The notes below the pieces were generated by a model that was not told the origin of the DNA, ran no database searches, and saw only the letters and a list, made by a program, of their open reading frames with translations. A stretch of DNA of 64,000 nt from CAJQQY01 sp045106765 (GTDB lineage Bacteria; Bacteroidota; Bacteroidia; Chitinophagales; Saprospiraceae). Shown piece after piece: positions 19,236-27,488 of the stretch. The position numbers and the translations under genes were made by a program. The first letter of the stretch is position 1; every line of letters begins with the position of its first letter. The stretch covers positions 1-64,000 of the forward strand of contig JBGCFD010000222.1 of the NCBI GenBank assembly GCA_045106765.1, in the 5' to 3' direction.

Positions 19236-20527
19236 TACAAAAGCGAAAAGTATACTTATTTACTTTAGTACTTTTTTACATTATTGCTTTTTTACTCTAA
19301 AAGGTAACTTTTTGATCTAAATTATAGGTTTTGCCAGAAGAATTATGTGTTTTAGGTACACATTAAGAAAATACAGCTACTATTATTTATTTCATTGGCT
19401 AAATATTATTTAAGTCAAAAAGGAAACTTTAAGTATAAAGGTGAATATTAAATTAACTGAAAAAATGGAGATCTTATTTTCCACAAACTACGGGCGAATC
19501 TCCCTTCACGAAAATGTATATTTTAAAAGCCCTCATACACACTAAACTCTGAAGGAAATTCATCTGCAACTCCTTACTCTTAACTTAGAACTTACTTTAC
19601 ACGATACTAAATCTTCCCAATCAGTAAATTTGATTATATCTCTGTTCTTCCATAATAGAGCAGTTTAAATCTAAAAGTCATTTCAATTTAACTGAGTGAT
19701 CGTTGGTAAAAGCCAAAATACTATATTCTAGTTGTTATTATTTACTTTAATGCTTTTTTACTTAATTACTTTTTTACTGTATTTTGTTTGATATCGCAGA
19801 GTACTCTTAACAAATAAAGTCATAAGCAGAATAAACGCTCTATCAAATACGAAAAACTCCCGAGGCATCATACAAATTATATAATGCACTAACTGGAATC
19901 GCCATATCTATTTCTTTCATCGCCGTAGTTAAAATCTAATATTGGAGATTTTTTGAGCAGAGATATTTACTTCTTTTCTAAACCTTAAAATAATCAATCC
20001 AATGTCTTCCTCTTTGAAAATTGAACTACTTCGCCGCAAGCGGACGGAGAATTAAAGTCAAAATTTTAGTTTTCCCCAACTTAAGAGTTGGCACTATAAA
20101 AATACTTGTTGCTATTGCACCCGACGCAAACATCAAGGGATTCTTTTGATAAAAATGATACAATATGCAATCAGCAAATATCTGAAATTTGTAATCCACA
20201 TTTATTACATCAAATTTGTTAATGTCAGGATACTCTAGTTTGGACAAACTTTATTTCATCCCATTTAATAAGTTTTTTTTATCTAATCTCAAGATTTATG
20301 TCGAGAGCTATGTCTAATTTTATTATTGAAATGATTTTTCATCTTTTTAGAAGATGCATCAAATCATAATAATTGAGTAGCTTCATTTCGTGATAGTATT
20401 TATTACTTTTCTACTTAAATACTTTTTTGCTTTTAAAATAAACACATTTTAAATGTTTCTACCAACTGAGTAATTTCTTACTTTCAAGATTTTGTATATC
20501 AAAGATGAAATGATGAGTGTGAAATTT

Positions 20528-20610
20528 GCGATTTTAAGAGGTCTTCCTTCTGTGTTTTTCATCCAAACAAGCAAATAGCTTCTTTTTAGATAAAATCCTC
20601 TTAAAATCGC
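20528..20610. repeat. 14-bp perfect inverted repeat
   Basis: GCGATTTTAAGAGG at 20528-20541 and its exact complement at 20597-20610, separated by 55 bp. It lies just downstream of the partition operon (which ends at 20665 on the minus strand). It could fold as a long-loop stem or serve as a protein-binding site; no U-run suggests a terminator. Confidence 0.6.
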
Positions 20611-20664
20611 TTAAATGAGATGGGTAAAATGGGTGAGCATGTTGTTTTTTACTTAAATACTTTT

Positions 20665-20955
20665 TTACTTTTCTACTTCTCGCATTAAAATATCAATAAC
20701 AAGTTGACGAAGACTAATTTCATCTTCCGTAGCACGCATTTTCAATTTCTTATGAATAGGTTTTGGTAAATCTACAGTCAATCTAGTCACCGCTTCTTCT
20801 CTTCGAGGGCGACCCATTTTTTTTGCTGGTGCGGTGGACTCAGTTCCATGAATTTTAGCTACCGCATCATCAGTTAATTTACTTTTTTCTCTTGAAGATG
20901 GAGTAGGGGAGGAAGAGGCACTTAAATTTCCGATATTAAACTTTTTCTTAGCCAT
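20665..20955 (-). CDS. Ribbon-helix-helix partition protein (ParG-like)
   Basis: A 96-aa protein with a flexible N-terminal half rich in Ser, Pro and Lys and a C-terminal ribbon-helix-helix (TRLTVDLPKPIHKKLKMRATEDEISLRQLVIDILMREV). A DNA-binding beta-strand T-R-L-T-V-D-L followed by two helices, preceded by a basic GRPRRE linker, is the classic small-centromere-binding-protein layout. Its start overlaps the end of parA by 8 bp, the usual order in type Ib partition cassettes (parF-parG). It probably binds the repeats upstream of parA (21600-21655) and represses the operon. A CopG-type copy repressor is the alternative. Confidence 0.8.
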   Translation of the reverse strand: MAKKKFNIGNLSASSSPTPSSREKSKLTDDAVAKIHGTESTAPAKKMGRPRREEAVTRLTVDLPKPIHKKLKMRATEDEISLRQLVIDILMREVEK

Positions 20956-21583
20956 TTGCGATTGAGATTATTTCGTTTACAAATTTAGTAACTTCTTCTT
21001 TTGCCTTTGCATCAGAATACTCATAGACTCCTTTTCCGTCAATAGCACTTTCTATGTAAGCTACTCTTTCTTTAAAACTAGATTCCAACAAAGGAATTCC
21101 TAGTTCTTGAATCAGCATTTTGATACTTTTATGTACATTCAATGCATCATCATATCTATTCAATAAGAAATATGCTGGAATCTCTGGCCTAAATTCCAAT
21201 GCTTGATTATATCTATCTATAAATTGATTGATAGCCCGAATATCATGAGCACTTGCCAATATTGGAATAACCAATAAATCAGAATCTAACATAATCCGAG
21301 TGGTCATTTCTGATAAGTTAGGTGTACCATCAATAATCACAAAATCATTCTCTTGGTCCAAGCGATTGATTGCTTGAGTTAATGCTTTAGATTCTGTAAC
21401 ACCAACAGTCAATATTTCTGGATATTTGCTATCTCTAGCGGCTACCCATGAAATACAGTTTTGGTTGGTATCAGTATCCACCAAGCAGACTTTATAGTTC
21501 ATATGAGCTAGACAAACTGCTAGATTTTGAGATACTGTCGTCTTACCTACGCCACCTTTTAAGTTAGTTATTCCTATTTTCAT
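20948..21583 (-). CDS. parA: ParA-type plasmid partition ATPase
   Basis: A 211-aa small ParA (ParF-like, no N-terminal HTH). The deviant Walker A box KGGVGKTT lies at residues 9-16 with the signature first Lys. Other motifs are VCLVDTDTNQNCISW for Walker A' and FVIIDGTPNLSEMTTRIML for Walker B, with LVIPILASAHDIRAINQF after it. It would drive plasmid segregation on nucleoid DNA together with the RHH protein encoded 8 bp overlapping downstream. The promoter region has an inverted copy of the TTACTT-type repeat family, which suggests autoregulation. Confidence 0.93.
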   Translation of the reverse strand: MKIGITNLKGGVGKTTVSQNLAVCLAHMNYKVCLVDTDTNQNCISWVAARDSKYPEILTVGVTESKALTQAINRLDQENDFVIIDGTPNLSEMTTRIMLDSDLLVIPILASAHDIRAINQFIDRYNQALEFRPEIPAYFLLNRYDDALNVHKSIKMLIQELGIPLLESSFKERVAYIESAIDGKGVYEYSDAKAKEEVTKFVNEIISIANG

Positions 21584-21599
21584 GTTATATTTAATTAGT

Positions 21600-21655
21600 T
21601 TAAAGTAAAAAAGTAATTAAGTGCAAAAGTAAAAAAGTATTTAATGTAAGAGTAA
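21600..21655 (-). promoter_or_regulatory. Probable parA operator/centromere
   Basis: Two copies of AAAGTAAAAAAGTA (21602-21615 and 21626-21639), each followed by TTAA, lie 17-70 bp upstream of the parA start. They are the complement of the repeat family scattered over 17.9-20.7 kb. In type Ib plasmids such an array is both operator and centromere. The assignment rests on position and repeat structure only. Confidence 0.55.
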
Positions 21656-21727
21656 TTTGTCAAACTAAAATTTTAAATTAAAATTTTACATCAAGCCTGA
21701 TTAAACTAACGCTTCGATTGCTAAAAC

Positions 21728-22852
21728 TTACCGCTCCAATTGCTGTATAAATTCCTCATCGGAAAGATCTCTTGCTTTTAATCTATTTTCCCAAGCTTCT
21801 GGGTTTTCTTTTTGTAATGCTTTTTTTCGATGTTGAATATTTTCAAGAATCAAAGAAAAATTATCCAATCTAAAGTCATCCAAAAACCACTTGACAAAGG
21901 TCCCTGCTTTGGCATCCTTCGTTTTTTGATTGGTCTTGATATTAAAAATCTTAAGAGCCTCTTCGAAATACCAATCTTCAAATCCTAAAAACTCTGATTC
22001 GACTACCTTTGGCAATAACTTATTAATCGCTATCGCAGGAGTAACTCCAAAATTCGATAATGTATTAAATGCTATAATTTGAGCTCGCGATAATTCTGGA
22101 ATAGATGGGAAAGAGTTAACAACTGGTTTTTTGTTATCAACAAAAATAAATTTTACGCCCGTTACCTTTCGGCCCGTCTTCAATAACTCAATTTCCTTAA
22201 TTTCAATCGAAGTGTATTGATTAATTTCTCTTTCGACAACTTGTAAAACCTTCTTTTTAAAATTTCGGAAATCATCATATTTACCTACAATTCCTAAAAG
22301 TTGCTTCAATCCATCCAATCCATACCTCAATTCACTTACTTTTTGGTAAGTAGCCATTTTGTTTCGATGTGCTCGCATGACTTGAAATAAACGAATGGAA
22401 AAACCTGATTTCATTTTTAGCGTTTCTAACAAATTAATTCGAGCATACTGATTTAAGTCAATCAAAAATGGCTTCAAGTCTTCCGAAAACTTAAATTTCA
22501 AGGAAGTATGTCCCAATTCATCTTTAAAAGGTGTAATCGACTGAAACCAACTCACATAACCTGGGAGCACTTTTCCATTGATTTTTACCTCTGAATCAAA
22601 AGTGATGGATTTTTTTTTGATATTTTCTTGAAATGTAACCATCTCCTTGTACAGGCCTCCCCATTTCTTAGCATCTGCTCGAAGAATCTTTTCTAAATCC
22701 TTGATTTTGACTACTTGAACATGAAAATCAGACTGAAGTATTGGATTGACAAGAGAAATCAGATAGAGAATGACCTTCTGCTCTTTGGCAGAAAGTTGGT
22801 ATCTTGCATTGAGGAGAAATTCGTTTTCTATTCTGGCGACCAGATGATTCAT
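21728..22852 (-). CDS. repB: Rep_3-family plasmid replication initiator
   Basis: A 374-aa initiator protein of the Rep_3/RepB superfamily (iteron-binding, two winged-helix domains). The N-terminus VARIENEFLLNARYQLSAKEQKVILYLISLVNP is the family hallmark. The first winged helix is around residues 40-140 and the second runs about 145-240 (ARINLLETLKMKSGFSIRLFQVMRAHRN; LRYGLDGLKQLLGI). Five iterons lie within 80-210 bp upstream, exactly where the origin of such a plasmid sits. The C-terminal 130 residues are an extension of unknown role. Together with parA this is strong evidence for an autonomous or formerly autonomous replicon. Confidence 0.9.
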   Translation of the reverse strand: MNHLVARIENEFLLNARYQLSAKEQKVILYLISLVNPILQSDFHVQVVKIKDLEKILRADAKKWGGLYKEMVTFQENIKKKSITFDSEVKINGKVLPGYVSWFQSITPFKDELGHTSLKFKFSEDLKPFLIDLNQYARINLLETLKMKSGFSIRLFQVMRAHRNKMATYQKVSELRYGLDGLKQLLGIVGKYDDFRNFKKKVLQVVEREINQYTSIEIKEIELLKTGRKVTGVKFIFVDNKKPVVNSFPSIPELSRAQIIAFNTLSNFGVTPAIAINKLLPKVVESEFLGFEDWYFEEALKIFNIKTNQKTKDAKAGTFVKWFLDDFRLDNFSLILENIQHRKKALQKENPEAWENRLKARDLSDEEFIQQLER

Positions 22853-22928
22853 AGTATAGGATTAATACATTTTTAGCGAATGTAAATCCTATATGTGTAC
22901 TTTGCAAATTTAGTTTTACACACTAAAA

Positions 22929-23061
22929 CCCTAAAAAGGTACACGTTACTCCCGAAAGAGGTACTCATTATATATTATCTTTTCCCTAAAAAAGTACTCA
23001 TTAAAGGCAAAAAAGCCCTAAAAACGTACACTTTTGACCTTCCCTAAACTAGTACTCATTT
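22929..23061 (-). repeat. Iteron array, probable replication origin
   Basis: Five tandem 19-20-bp iterons, CCCTAAANNNGTACWCATT, at 22929-22947, 22951-22970, 22984-23003, 23016-23035 and 23042-23061. Start-to-start distances are 22, 33, 32 and 26 bp. On the minus strand they read AATGWGTACNNNTTTAGGG and stand directly upstream of repB. AT-rich DNA lies on both sides. The same word in the opposite direction recurs at 18.4-19.2 kb. Confidence 0.85.
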
Positions 23062-23478
23062 CGAGCGGAAAGTTATTATATATATAGCTTCTTCTATCCT
23101 TTTATTTGATGAAAATTATGGCTAATAAAGAAAGACTAAATAGTCTATGACTAAAAGTCTTAAAAAGGGACGACTTTTTAAATTTCATTTTTAAGACATT
23201 GCTTACCGTGCTATAGTTTTTTTTGAAATGTAAAAAAAAGTTGCGCGAAAAAAAGAAAATCCAACACCTCATCTTAATCAGTCTCAACTTTATTTCAAAT
23301 TTTAACTTCGATTCATCTTGTCATCTTTTTTACAAAATTATATAAACATGAAAGGCTAGGGGAGTGGCTAACCAGGTTTATAAATCAAAGAAGAAAAATA
23401 AATAACTTTATCCTGAAGAAATTCCCATTAGCTTGTTGTGGGGTAGTTCAATCCCCAAAAGGTAAAATATACCTCATA
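23062..23478. other. AT-rich gap between iterons and KilA-N gene
   Basis: No supported gene. A small open frame at 23102-23287 on the minus strand looks spurious. An imperfect inverted repeat of AAAAGTC/GACTTTT near 23153-23196 and a T/A-rich stretch may be part of the origin. At 23430-23452 a 23-nt word (AGCTTGTTGTGGGGTAGTTC plus AAT) recurs with three transitions at 40145-40167. Here it folds as TGGGG...CCCCA. Confidence 0.5.
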
Positions 23479-23510
23479 TTCTAATGTCAGCAGATATGCC
23501 GACATTAGAA
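23479..23510. terminator. Palindrome directly after the KilA-N stop codon
   Basis: Inverted repeat TTCTAATGTC/GACATTAGAA with a 12-nt centre that is itself nearly palindromic (AGCAGATATGCC). It touches the stop codon of the minus-strand KilA-N gene, so it may act as terminator. The same element occurs inside that gene at 24137-24168, so it may instead be a protein-binding site. Confidence 0.6.
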
Positions 23511-24362
23511 TTATTTAAGTTTTGGAGGTCTGAGTTTATTAGATAACTTTTTAACTGATGGGTTACTATCAAAAATAGTAAGCCATTGCCGTGCTGTCGT
23601 TCGTAATATTTCAAAACGCTGCTCTTTATCTGTATCCCATTCTATCAGTTTTGCATTCAGACCTTGCAAAACTGTTAAAGCAAGCTTTTCTGATACCGTT
23701 GCATAGTCGCGCATATTCCCTGGGAGGTTAGGATTTTTTAGCTTCCAATTTTTGGCTGAGATTCCAAACAAGGCAACATTCAATAGATCAACTTCATCAG
23801 CGTACGCAATATGTTCGCCTTTCGTATTATATAGAATTTCAGGAACAAGATTTTTTTTAATGGCTTCGGTCAATAATGGAAATGTACTTTTGGTCATTAA
23901 TCTTGTAAAATCAAAAGCTTCCCCCAATGCTTTGGATTCAGATTCTTTTAATTTCAAGTAATCAACAAAAACCATCAATTTAAATCTAGGACTAACAACT
24001 GTGCAAAATTCTAAAGCAATTGAGTTATGTGCGTATGATCCGCCATAGCGCCCTGCTTTTGAAATAATACACTTACCGCCAAGTTCTTCGACCCATCGCT
24101 TAGGCGAAAGTCTAAAACCAAGCTCCGTCGCTTGCATTTTAATGTCGGCATATCTGCTGACATTAAAATCAGCGTTGTTATATTCAAGTTCCCATTCTTT
24201 TAAATATTCCATTGTCCCAATCAACCGAAACCAATCGCCAATTACAAGACCAGTACGATCACCAATCGCTTTTGCCAAATCTGTAATACAGAGATATTCG
24301 CCAAACGGTGTATCCATTGTGCGAACCTCAATACCATTTAAATTAATTGTTTTCTTTGCCAT
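23511..24362 (-). CDS. KilA-N domain protein
   Basis: A 283-aa protein with an N-terminal KilA-N DNA-binding domain, about residues 1-140: INLNGIEVRTMDTPFGEYLCITDLAKAIGD, then KRWVEELGGKCIISKAGRYGGSYAHNSIALEFCTVVSPRFKLMVFVDYLKL. The C-terminal half has DFTRLMTKSTFPLLTEAIK and DLLNVALFGISAKNWK, then GNMRDYATVSEKLALTVLQGLNAKLIEW, typical of plasmid and phage KilA-N proteins of Bacteroidota. Its function is unknown; anti-repressor or host-interference roles are known for the domain. A decayed relative lies at 17898-18345, on the far side of the par genes. Confidence 0.88.
   Translation of the reverse strand: MAKKTINLNGIEVRTMDTPFGEYLCITDLAKAIGDRTGLVIGDWFRLIGTMEYLKEWELEYNNADFNVSRYADIKMQATELGFRLSPKRWVEELGGKCIISKAGRYGGSYAHNSIALEFCTVVSPRFKLMVFVDYLKLKESESKALGEAFDFTRLMTKSTFPLLTEAIKKNLVPEILYNTKGEHIAYADEVDLLNVALFGISAKNWKLKNPNLPGNMRDYATVSEKLALTVLQGLNAKLIEWDTDKEQRFEILRTTARQWLTIFDSNPSVKKLSNKLRPPKLK
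24137..24168. repeat. Internal copy of the KilA-N palindrome
   Basis: TTTTAATGTC/GACATTAAAA around GGCATATCTGCT inside the KilA-N coding sequence (the NVSRYADIK stretch). Its reverse complement differs from the palindrome at 23479-23510 at only two positions. Two such identical 32-bp elements 650 bp apart are unlikely by chance. Confidence 0.75.
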
Positions 24363-24922
24363 CCAAATAGTGTTTTAAGTGGGGATAAAAGTACAGATTT
24401 TAAAGGATACTGACTAAAATAAAGAAAGCTGTTTGGATCTAGACTAGTAGTCCTTCCATATCTTCGTTTTCGATGTTGGTATGCCAATGATTCTCTTCTT
24501 CTTTTGGCTAGGGTGTATCCGCAATGGACAATAGAATGAAGTAGGTATTTCGGAATTAGAACATAAAGCTCTTTTTTCTATGCACCAATGTAGATAGTTG
24601 ATTAAAATTTGATCCAATGCATCTGCTTTCAATCAAAGATTTTATTTTTACTATTACTCGACTCAGCAGATTTATTAATTTTTTTAGTCAACCTAATCTA
24701 GGACTAAAAGCTTTTTGGAGAGGCATAGAATACCTTTCAAACTATTTTGAAATCCTATCAAGTTTTTAGTGCTAATGAATAAACACTTATGAGTAATCGC
24801 TAGTTAAGTTAATTGTGTTCAGCTTTATTATTTCCCTCACTATTCAAGTTTATTCTAAGTAGAATTGTATGTGAAAATGTCTAACGAATAAACTCTAAAG
24901 AATAAGAAAACTAAGATTTATT
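24363..24922. other. Gap between replicon and lanthipeptide cluster
   Basis: AT-rich stretch without a supported gene. A 62-codon open frame at 24444-24632 (minus strand) has no recognisable features and no good start context. No repeat of the replicon families continues here, so the plasmid-like core seems to end near 24.4 kb. I see no attachment-site-like duplication. Confidence 0.4.
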
Positions 24923-26488
24923 TTATACTCTACATAAATCTATTACATCGTTCAAAAGATATTCAAATGGAATAAATTCAAATTCAGCACTTTGGTTCGC
25001 TGAGTACAACGGATTTTTATTTAACATCTTGATATATTTCTTTGAATATAAAAGAAAACTATCTTTATAAAAATTCCCTTTTTGAAGATTCATTAATATT
25101 TGAATAAAACAATTACTTCTATATGTCTCATCTTTTCTTAAATATCGTGTTGAATACCTGCTTAGAGCTGCTGTTTTATCAATAATGAAATCATATTTTT
25201 TTTGGACCAATGAAATTAGGATTTGTGTAATTAATATATGGATATTAGCTCCTCTTTTATCTTTTGAAAATTTAGGCAATTCGTTCAGATATTTCCCTAA
25301 CTTGAATTTTGATTGTTCCATATTTTCAATTTTAGAAATCTTTTTTCTTTGATACAAGAAAAAAGTATAAGCCTGAATTATTTTCCAAGTCTCTTTAACA
25401 TTATCACTTTGAAATTTTAAATTTGGGTGATTAGTAACAGGAGTAATCATTTGGTGGATTAGGTGATAATTTTTAGTATAAGTCAATAAACAAAAATTGA
25501 ATTGATGAAATTTAAACCAGTTGACAGTTCCTTCCACAAGAGTCTCCTGACATTCTCTACTTACGATTTTAGCTTCATCAAACATACCTAACTTCAAATA
25601 GCATGAAAATTTACGTATAAGGAAACTGAAAAGCTGATTCCTTAAAGTAAATGGTTTCTTTTTTAATTTTATTAGAGCATTAGAAGATTCCTTAATCACA
25701 TTAATGTGATCATTAATTATTTCATACCGAATAACATGAATAGTATGTGAGAAGAATAAAAAATTATAAGAAGAAACGCCCTTATAACTTTTAAGATTTT
25801 GACTATAATTATATGCAATAGCGGCCAAATTGGGTTTAGTTGCTTTTGAATTTGCGAAGTGAATTAATAGCTCTTCATAATATTCCTCTGCTTTTATTTC
25901 TGCATGAAGAATTGGGAGATGTTCATTGATTAAATTATTATAGTAATTATATTTTCTTTTGCTTCCTTTTATTGTAGAAAAATGCAACCGCAACATTCTA
26001 CTAAGATTAATTATAATCTCTGTAAATTCGAATTTTAAAGATTTCTTAAAAGTTTTTTCAGCTAAAATGACTCCACTTTCTTTTGCACTTCTTCCAAACA
26101 ATATTCGTGATGCTGCCCAATTTTTATGACAATAATAATAGGCTCTTTGGATGTCTGTATAATGAATGTGGTTGGTGTCCAAAAAGAAAATAGAGTTAAT
26201 TAACTTTTCTTTTAATCTAGATTTTAATTTGTTATAACTAGCCTTATTACTATTCTTCTGGTATAGATATTTAATTGCGTCTTCGTCACTTCCTATATCT
26301 CCCTTCTTTATACCTTGAAAAAACTGATTTAGTTTAGTTGTTGAGTTTTTATCATTTCCAATTATTTCAATCTTGTTTACTTGAAAAGTTTCAAGTAGAA
26401 TAACTATTTCTTGTATGAAATCCATAGAGTATGTCTTTTCTTTAACGTTATGCATATGCAAAATACATTGTATAGTGCTGACTGTCAA
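24923..26488 (-). CDS. Unknown 521-aa helical protein beside the lanthipeptide cluster
   Basis: I do not recognise this gene. The product is mostly helical and rich in Lys, Asn, Ile and Tyr, without signal peptide. Repeated helix pairs (for example EYYEELLIHFANSKATKPNLAAIAYNYSQNL, LFSFLIRKFSCYLKLGMFDEAKIVSRECQETL) suggest a TPR-like solenoid. The start is uncertain: ATGs at 26488, 26455 and 26425 are in frame, and the last (MDFIQEIVILLETF) gives the most natural N-terminus. It is divergent from the precursor genes. Unknown TPR-like proteins are often next to RiPP clusters in Bacteroidota, so a regulatory or immunity role is conceivable but unproven. Confidence 0.65.
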   Translation of the reverse strand: MTVSTIQCILHMHNVKEKTYSMDFIQEIVILLETFQVNKIEIIGNDKNSTTKLNQFFQGIKKGDIGSDEDAIKYLYQKNSNKASYNKLKSRLKEKLINSIFFLDTNHIHYTDIQRAYYYCHKNWAASRILFGRSAKESGVILAEKTFKKSLKFEFTEIIINLSRMLRLHFSTIKGSKRKYNYYNNLINEHLPILHAEIKAEEYYEELLIHFANSKATKPNLAAIAYNYSQNLKSYKGVSSYNFLFFSHTIHVIRYEIINDHINVIKESSNALIKLKKKPFTLRNQLFSFLIRKFSCYLKLGMFDEAKIVSRECQETLVEGTVNWFKFHQFNFCLLTYTKNYHLIHQMITPVTNHPNLKFQSDNVKETWKIIQAYTFFLYQRKKISKIENMEQSKFKLGKYLNELPKFSKDKRGANIHILITQILISLVQKKYDFIIDKTAALSRYSTRYLRKDETYRSNCFIQILMNLQKGNFYKDSFLLYSKKYIKMLNKNPLYSANQSAEFEFIPFEYLLNDVIDLCRV

Positions 26489-26649
26489 GTTTTTATGATT
26501 AAAGTTATAAGTTTTATAATCAATTTTCGGGTGTCTTTTTCTCTTGTTTTTTGCTTCTGAATTCGCTTTTTGAGTGTTTATGTTTGAAATGTACTATGAA
26601 AGAATGACAACTTCTTGAAAGCATTTTTAACTAAAACATACCCATAACT

Positions 26650-26787
26650 ATGATTAATCTAATTATTTCAATTTTATTATCTACTGGAATTATTACCTCC
26701 CCATCAGAATTTAATACAGAAAATTGGAACCAAGCAAATAGCACTTATCAAGGACAAATTATTATCACAGATGATATAGCTATCTAA
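26650..26787 (+). CDS. Possible 45-aa small secreted peptide
   Basis: A short open frame with a hydrophobic N-terminus (MINLIISILLSTGIITS) and a polar tail (EFNTENWNQANSTYQGQ, ending DDIAI). It is preceded by an A-rich stretch suitable for Bacteroidota translation start. It shows no resemblance to the lanthipeptide leaders. It may be a real small gene or a remnant; low confidence. Confidence 0.25.
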   Translation: MINLIISILLSTGIITSPSEFNTENWNQANSTYQGQIIITDDIAI

Positions 26788-26837
26788 ATTTTGTATTGAT
26801 AAATGCAGAATTATTATACCATTTTAAAATTAATTTT

Positions 26838-26902
26838 TTCAGAAAAGCATCATTAAATCCGCTAACTCTAAATGAATAAACTATTACCCTATATAAATGT
26901 GA
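26838..26902 (+). pseudogene. Relic of a lanthipeptide precursor leader
   Basis: Translates RKASLNPLTLNE*TITLYK, in register with the intact leader KKLSLNPLTLDKQTIALLD. The start codon is lost (CAG in place of ATG), an in-frame stop follows NE, and the core is gone. The DNA 100-150 bp downstream (around 27008-27060, TTCTGTGATTG...CATCTTAAGC-like) resembles the stretch after the first intact precursor (27388-27440). This shows it was a former tandem unit. Confidence 0.7.
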
Positions 26903-27116
26903 TTAAGCACATAAATGTCATGGTAAGAACTCATTTTGTTAACTGTGGATTAGAAAGAAGTATATGTTATTTTAAGTAACAAACTTTTGATTAATAATAA
27001 AACGCAATAATGTTTTCTGTGATTGTTTTTGATTTGATCTTAAGCGAAATAGTTATCTAAATATTTTGACGAAATGGTCAGCGTATAAGAAATGAGTTTA
27101 GATGGATAAATATCAA

Positions 27117-27148
27117 GGTGTAAGCTGAAAAACCTTCAAAGAGTAGGC
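27117..27148 (+). promoter_or_regulatory. Conserved precursor upstream element, copy 1
   Basis: Reads GGTGTAAGCTGAAAAACC then TTCAAAGAGTAGGC, ending 20 bp before the ATG of precursor 1. It is one of six near-identical 32-34-nt elements. This copy has GCT where most have GCC; both can pair with the terminal GGC (G-U wobble). Confidence 0.75.
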
Positions 27149-27168
27149 ATAATTTAAAACTTGTAGTA

Positions 27169-27387
27169 ATGAAAAAATTATCATTAAATCCACTAACTCT
27201 CGATAAACAAACTATTGCTTTATTGGATACAAACCAGTTACAAAAAGTGGTGGGAGGAAAGACTATAAATTTTATAGCTGACTCTACAGGATGCGGATCA
27301 GGAAATAGTACTTGTCCTTCTGGTGCAGGATCTACAGGGTGTGGATCAGGAGGAAGTACTTGTGATTTTAATAAGCTAAAGCGATAA
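27169..27387 (+). CDS. Lanthipeptide precursor 1
   Basis: A 72-aa class I lanthipeptide precursor. The leader opens MKKLSLNPLTL, continues QTIALLDTNQLQKVVGG and ends in the double-glycine site at residues 29-30, where the C39 exporter should cut. The core holds two copies of STGCGSG.STC (STGCGSGNSTC and STGCGSGGSTC) separated by PSGAG, so it has four Cys and many Ser/Thr for lanthionine formation. The tail DFNKLKR is basic. The start is fixed by the invariant MKKLSLNP and the upstream element 20 bp before it. It is the first of six tandem paralogues. Confidence 0.9.
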   Translation: MKKLSLNPLTLDKQTIALLDTNQLQKVVGGKTINFIADSTGCGSGNSTCPSGAGSTGCGSGGSTCDFNKLKR

Positions 27388-27488
27388 TATTCTGTAATTG
27401 TTTTCAAATACATCTTAAGCAAATATTCAATCAAATCTTTTGTTTGCTTAAAGAGATTGTAAGTAATAAGTTTATATGAAGAGGCAAA

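Larger units (their letters stand above)
17266..20664. other. Largely non-coding 3.4-kb plasmid maintenance region
   Basis: No convincing intact gene. It holds a KilA-N pseudogene (about 17898-18345), at least six iteron-like repeats (18446-19235), an interleaved second repeat family (17898-20676) and a 14-bp inverted repeat (20528-20610). Short open stretches are present: 17377-17448 plus strand; 17502-17600 minus strand, coiled-coil-like; 19843-19920 minus strand, MKEIDMAIPVSALYNLYDA; 20026-20247 minus strand. None is strong enough to call a gene. The region has the look of an origin/centromere arm of a low-copy plasmid with decayed cargo. Confidence 0.7.
17898..20676 (+). repeat. Dispersed partition-type repeats (TTACTTTAATACTTTTTTAC)
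   Basis: Copies with small changes lie at 17898-17920, 18768-18790, 18970-18995, 19260-19298, 19742-19779, 20403-20434 and 20649-20676. The last overlaps the end of the ribbon-helix-helix gene. An inverted double copy is just upstream of parA (21600-21655). The basic word is TACTTTTTTACTT, often doubled. They bracket only the parA/RHH side of the replicon, so a centromere or operator for the partition proteins is the likely role. Confidence 0.7.

Noticed and set aside
20026..20247. 73-aa open frame on the minus strand
   Set aside because: No recognisable domain, poor context, and it lies within repeat-rich non-coding plasmid DNA.
23102..23287. 61-aa open frame near the iterons
   Set aside because: Low-complexity Lys/Phe-rich translation over AT-rich origin DNA.
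23343..23400. Possible small RNA or tRNA-like fold (GGCTAGGGGAGTGGCTAACC)
   Set aside because: No cloverleaf, anticodon arm or CCA-type acceptor could be laid out.
24444..24632. 62-aa open frame before the 521-aa gene
   Set aside because: No motif, no homologous pattern and no operon partner; likely chance.
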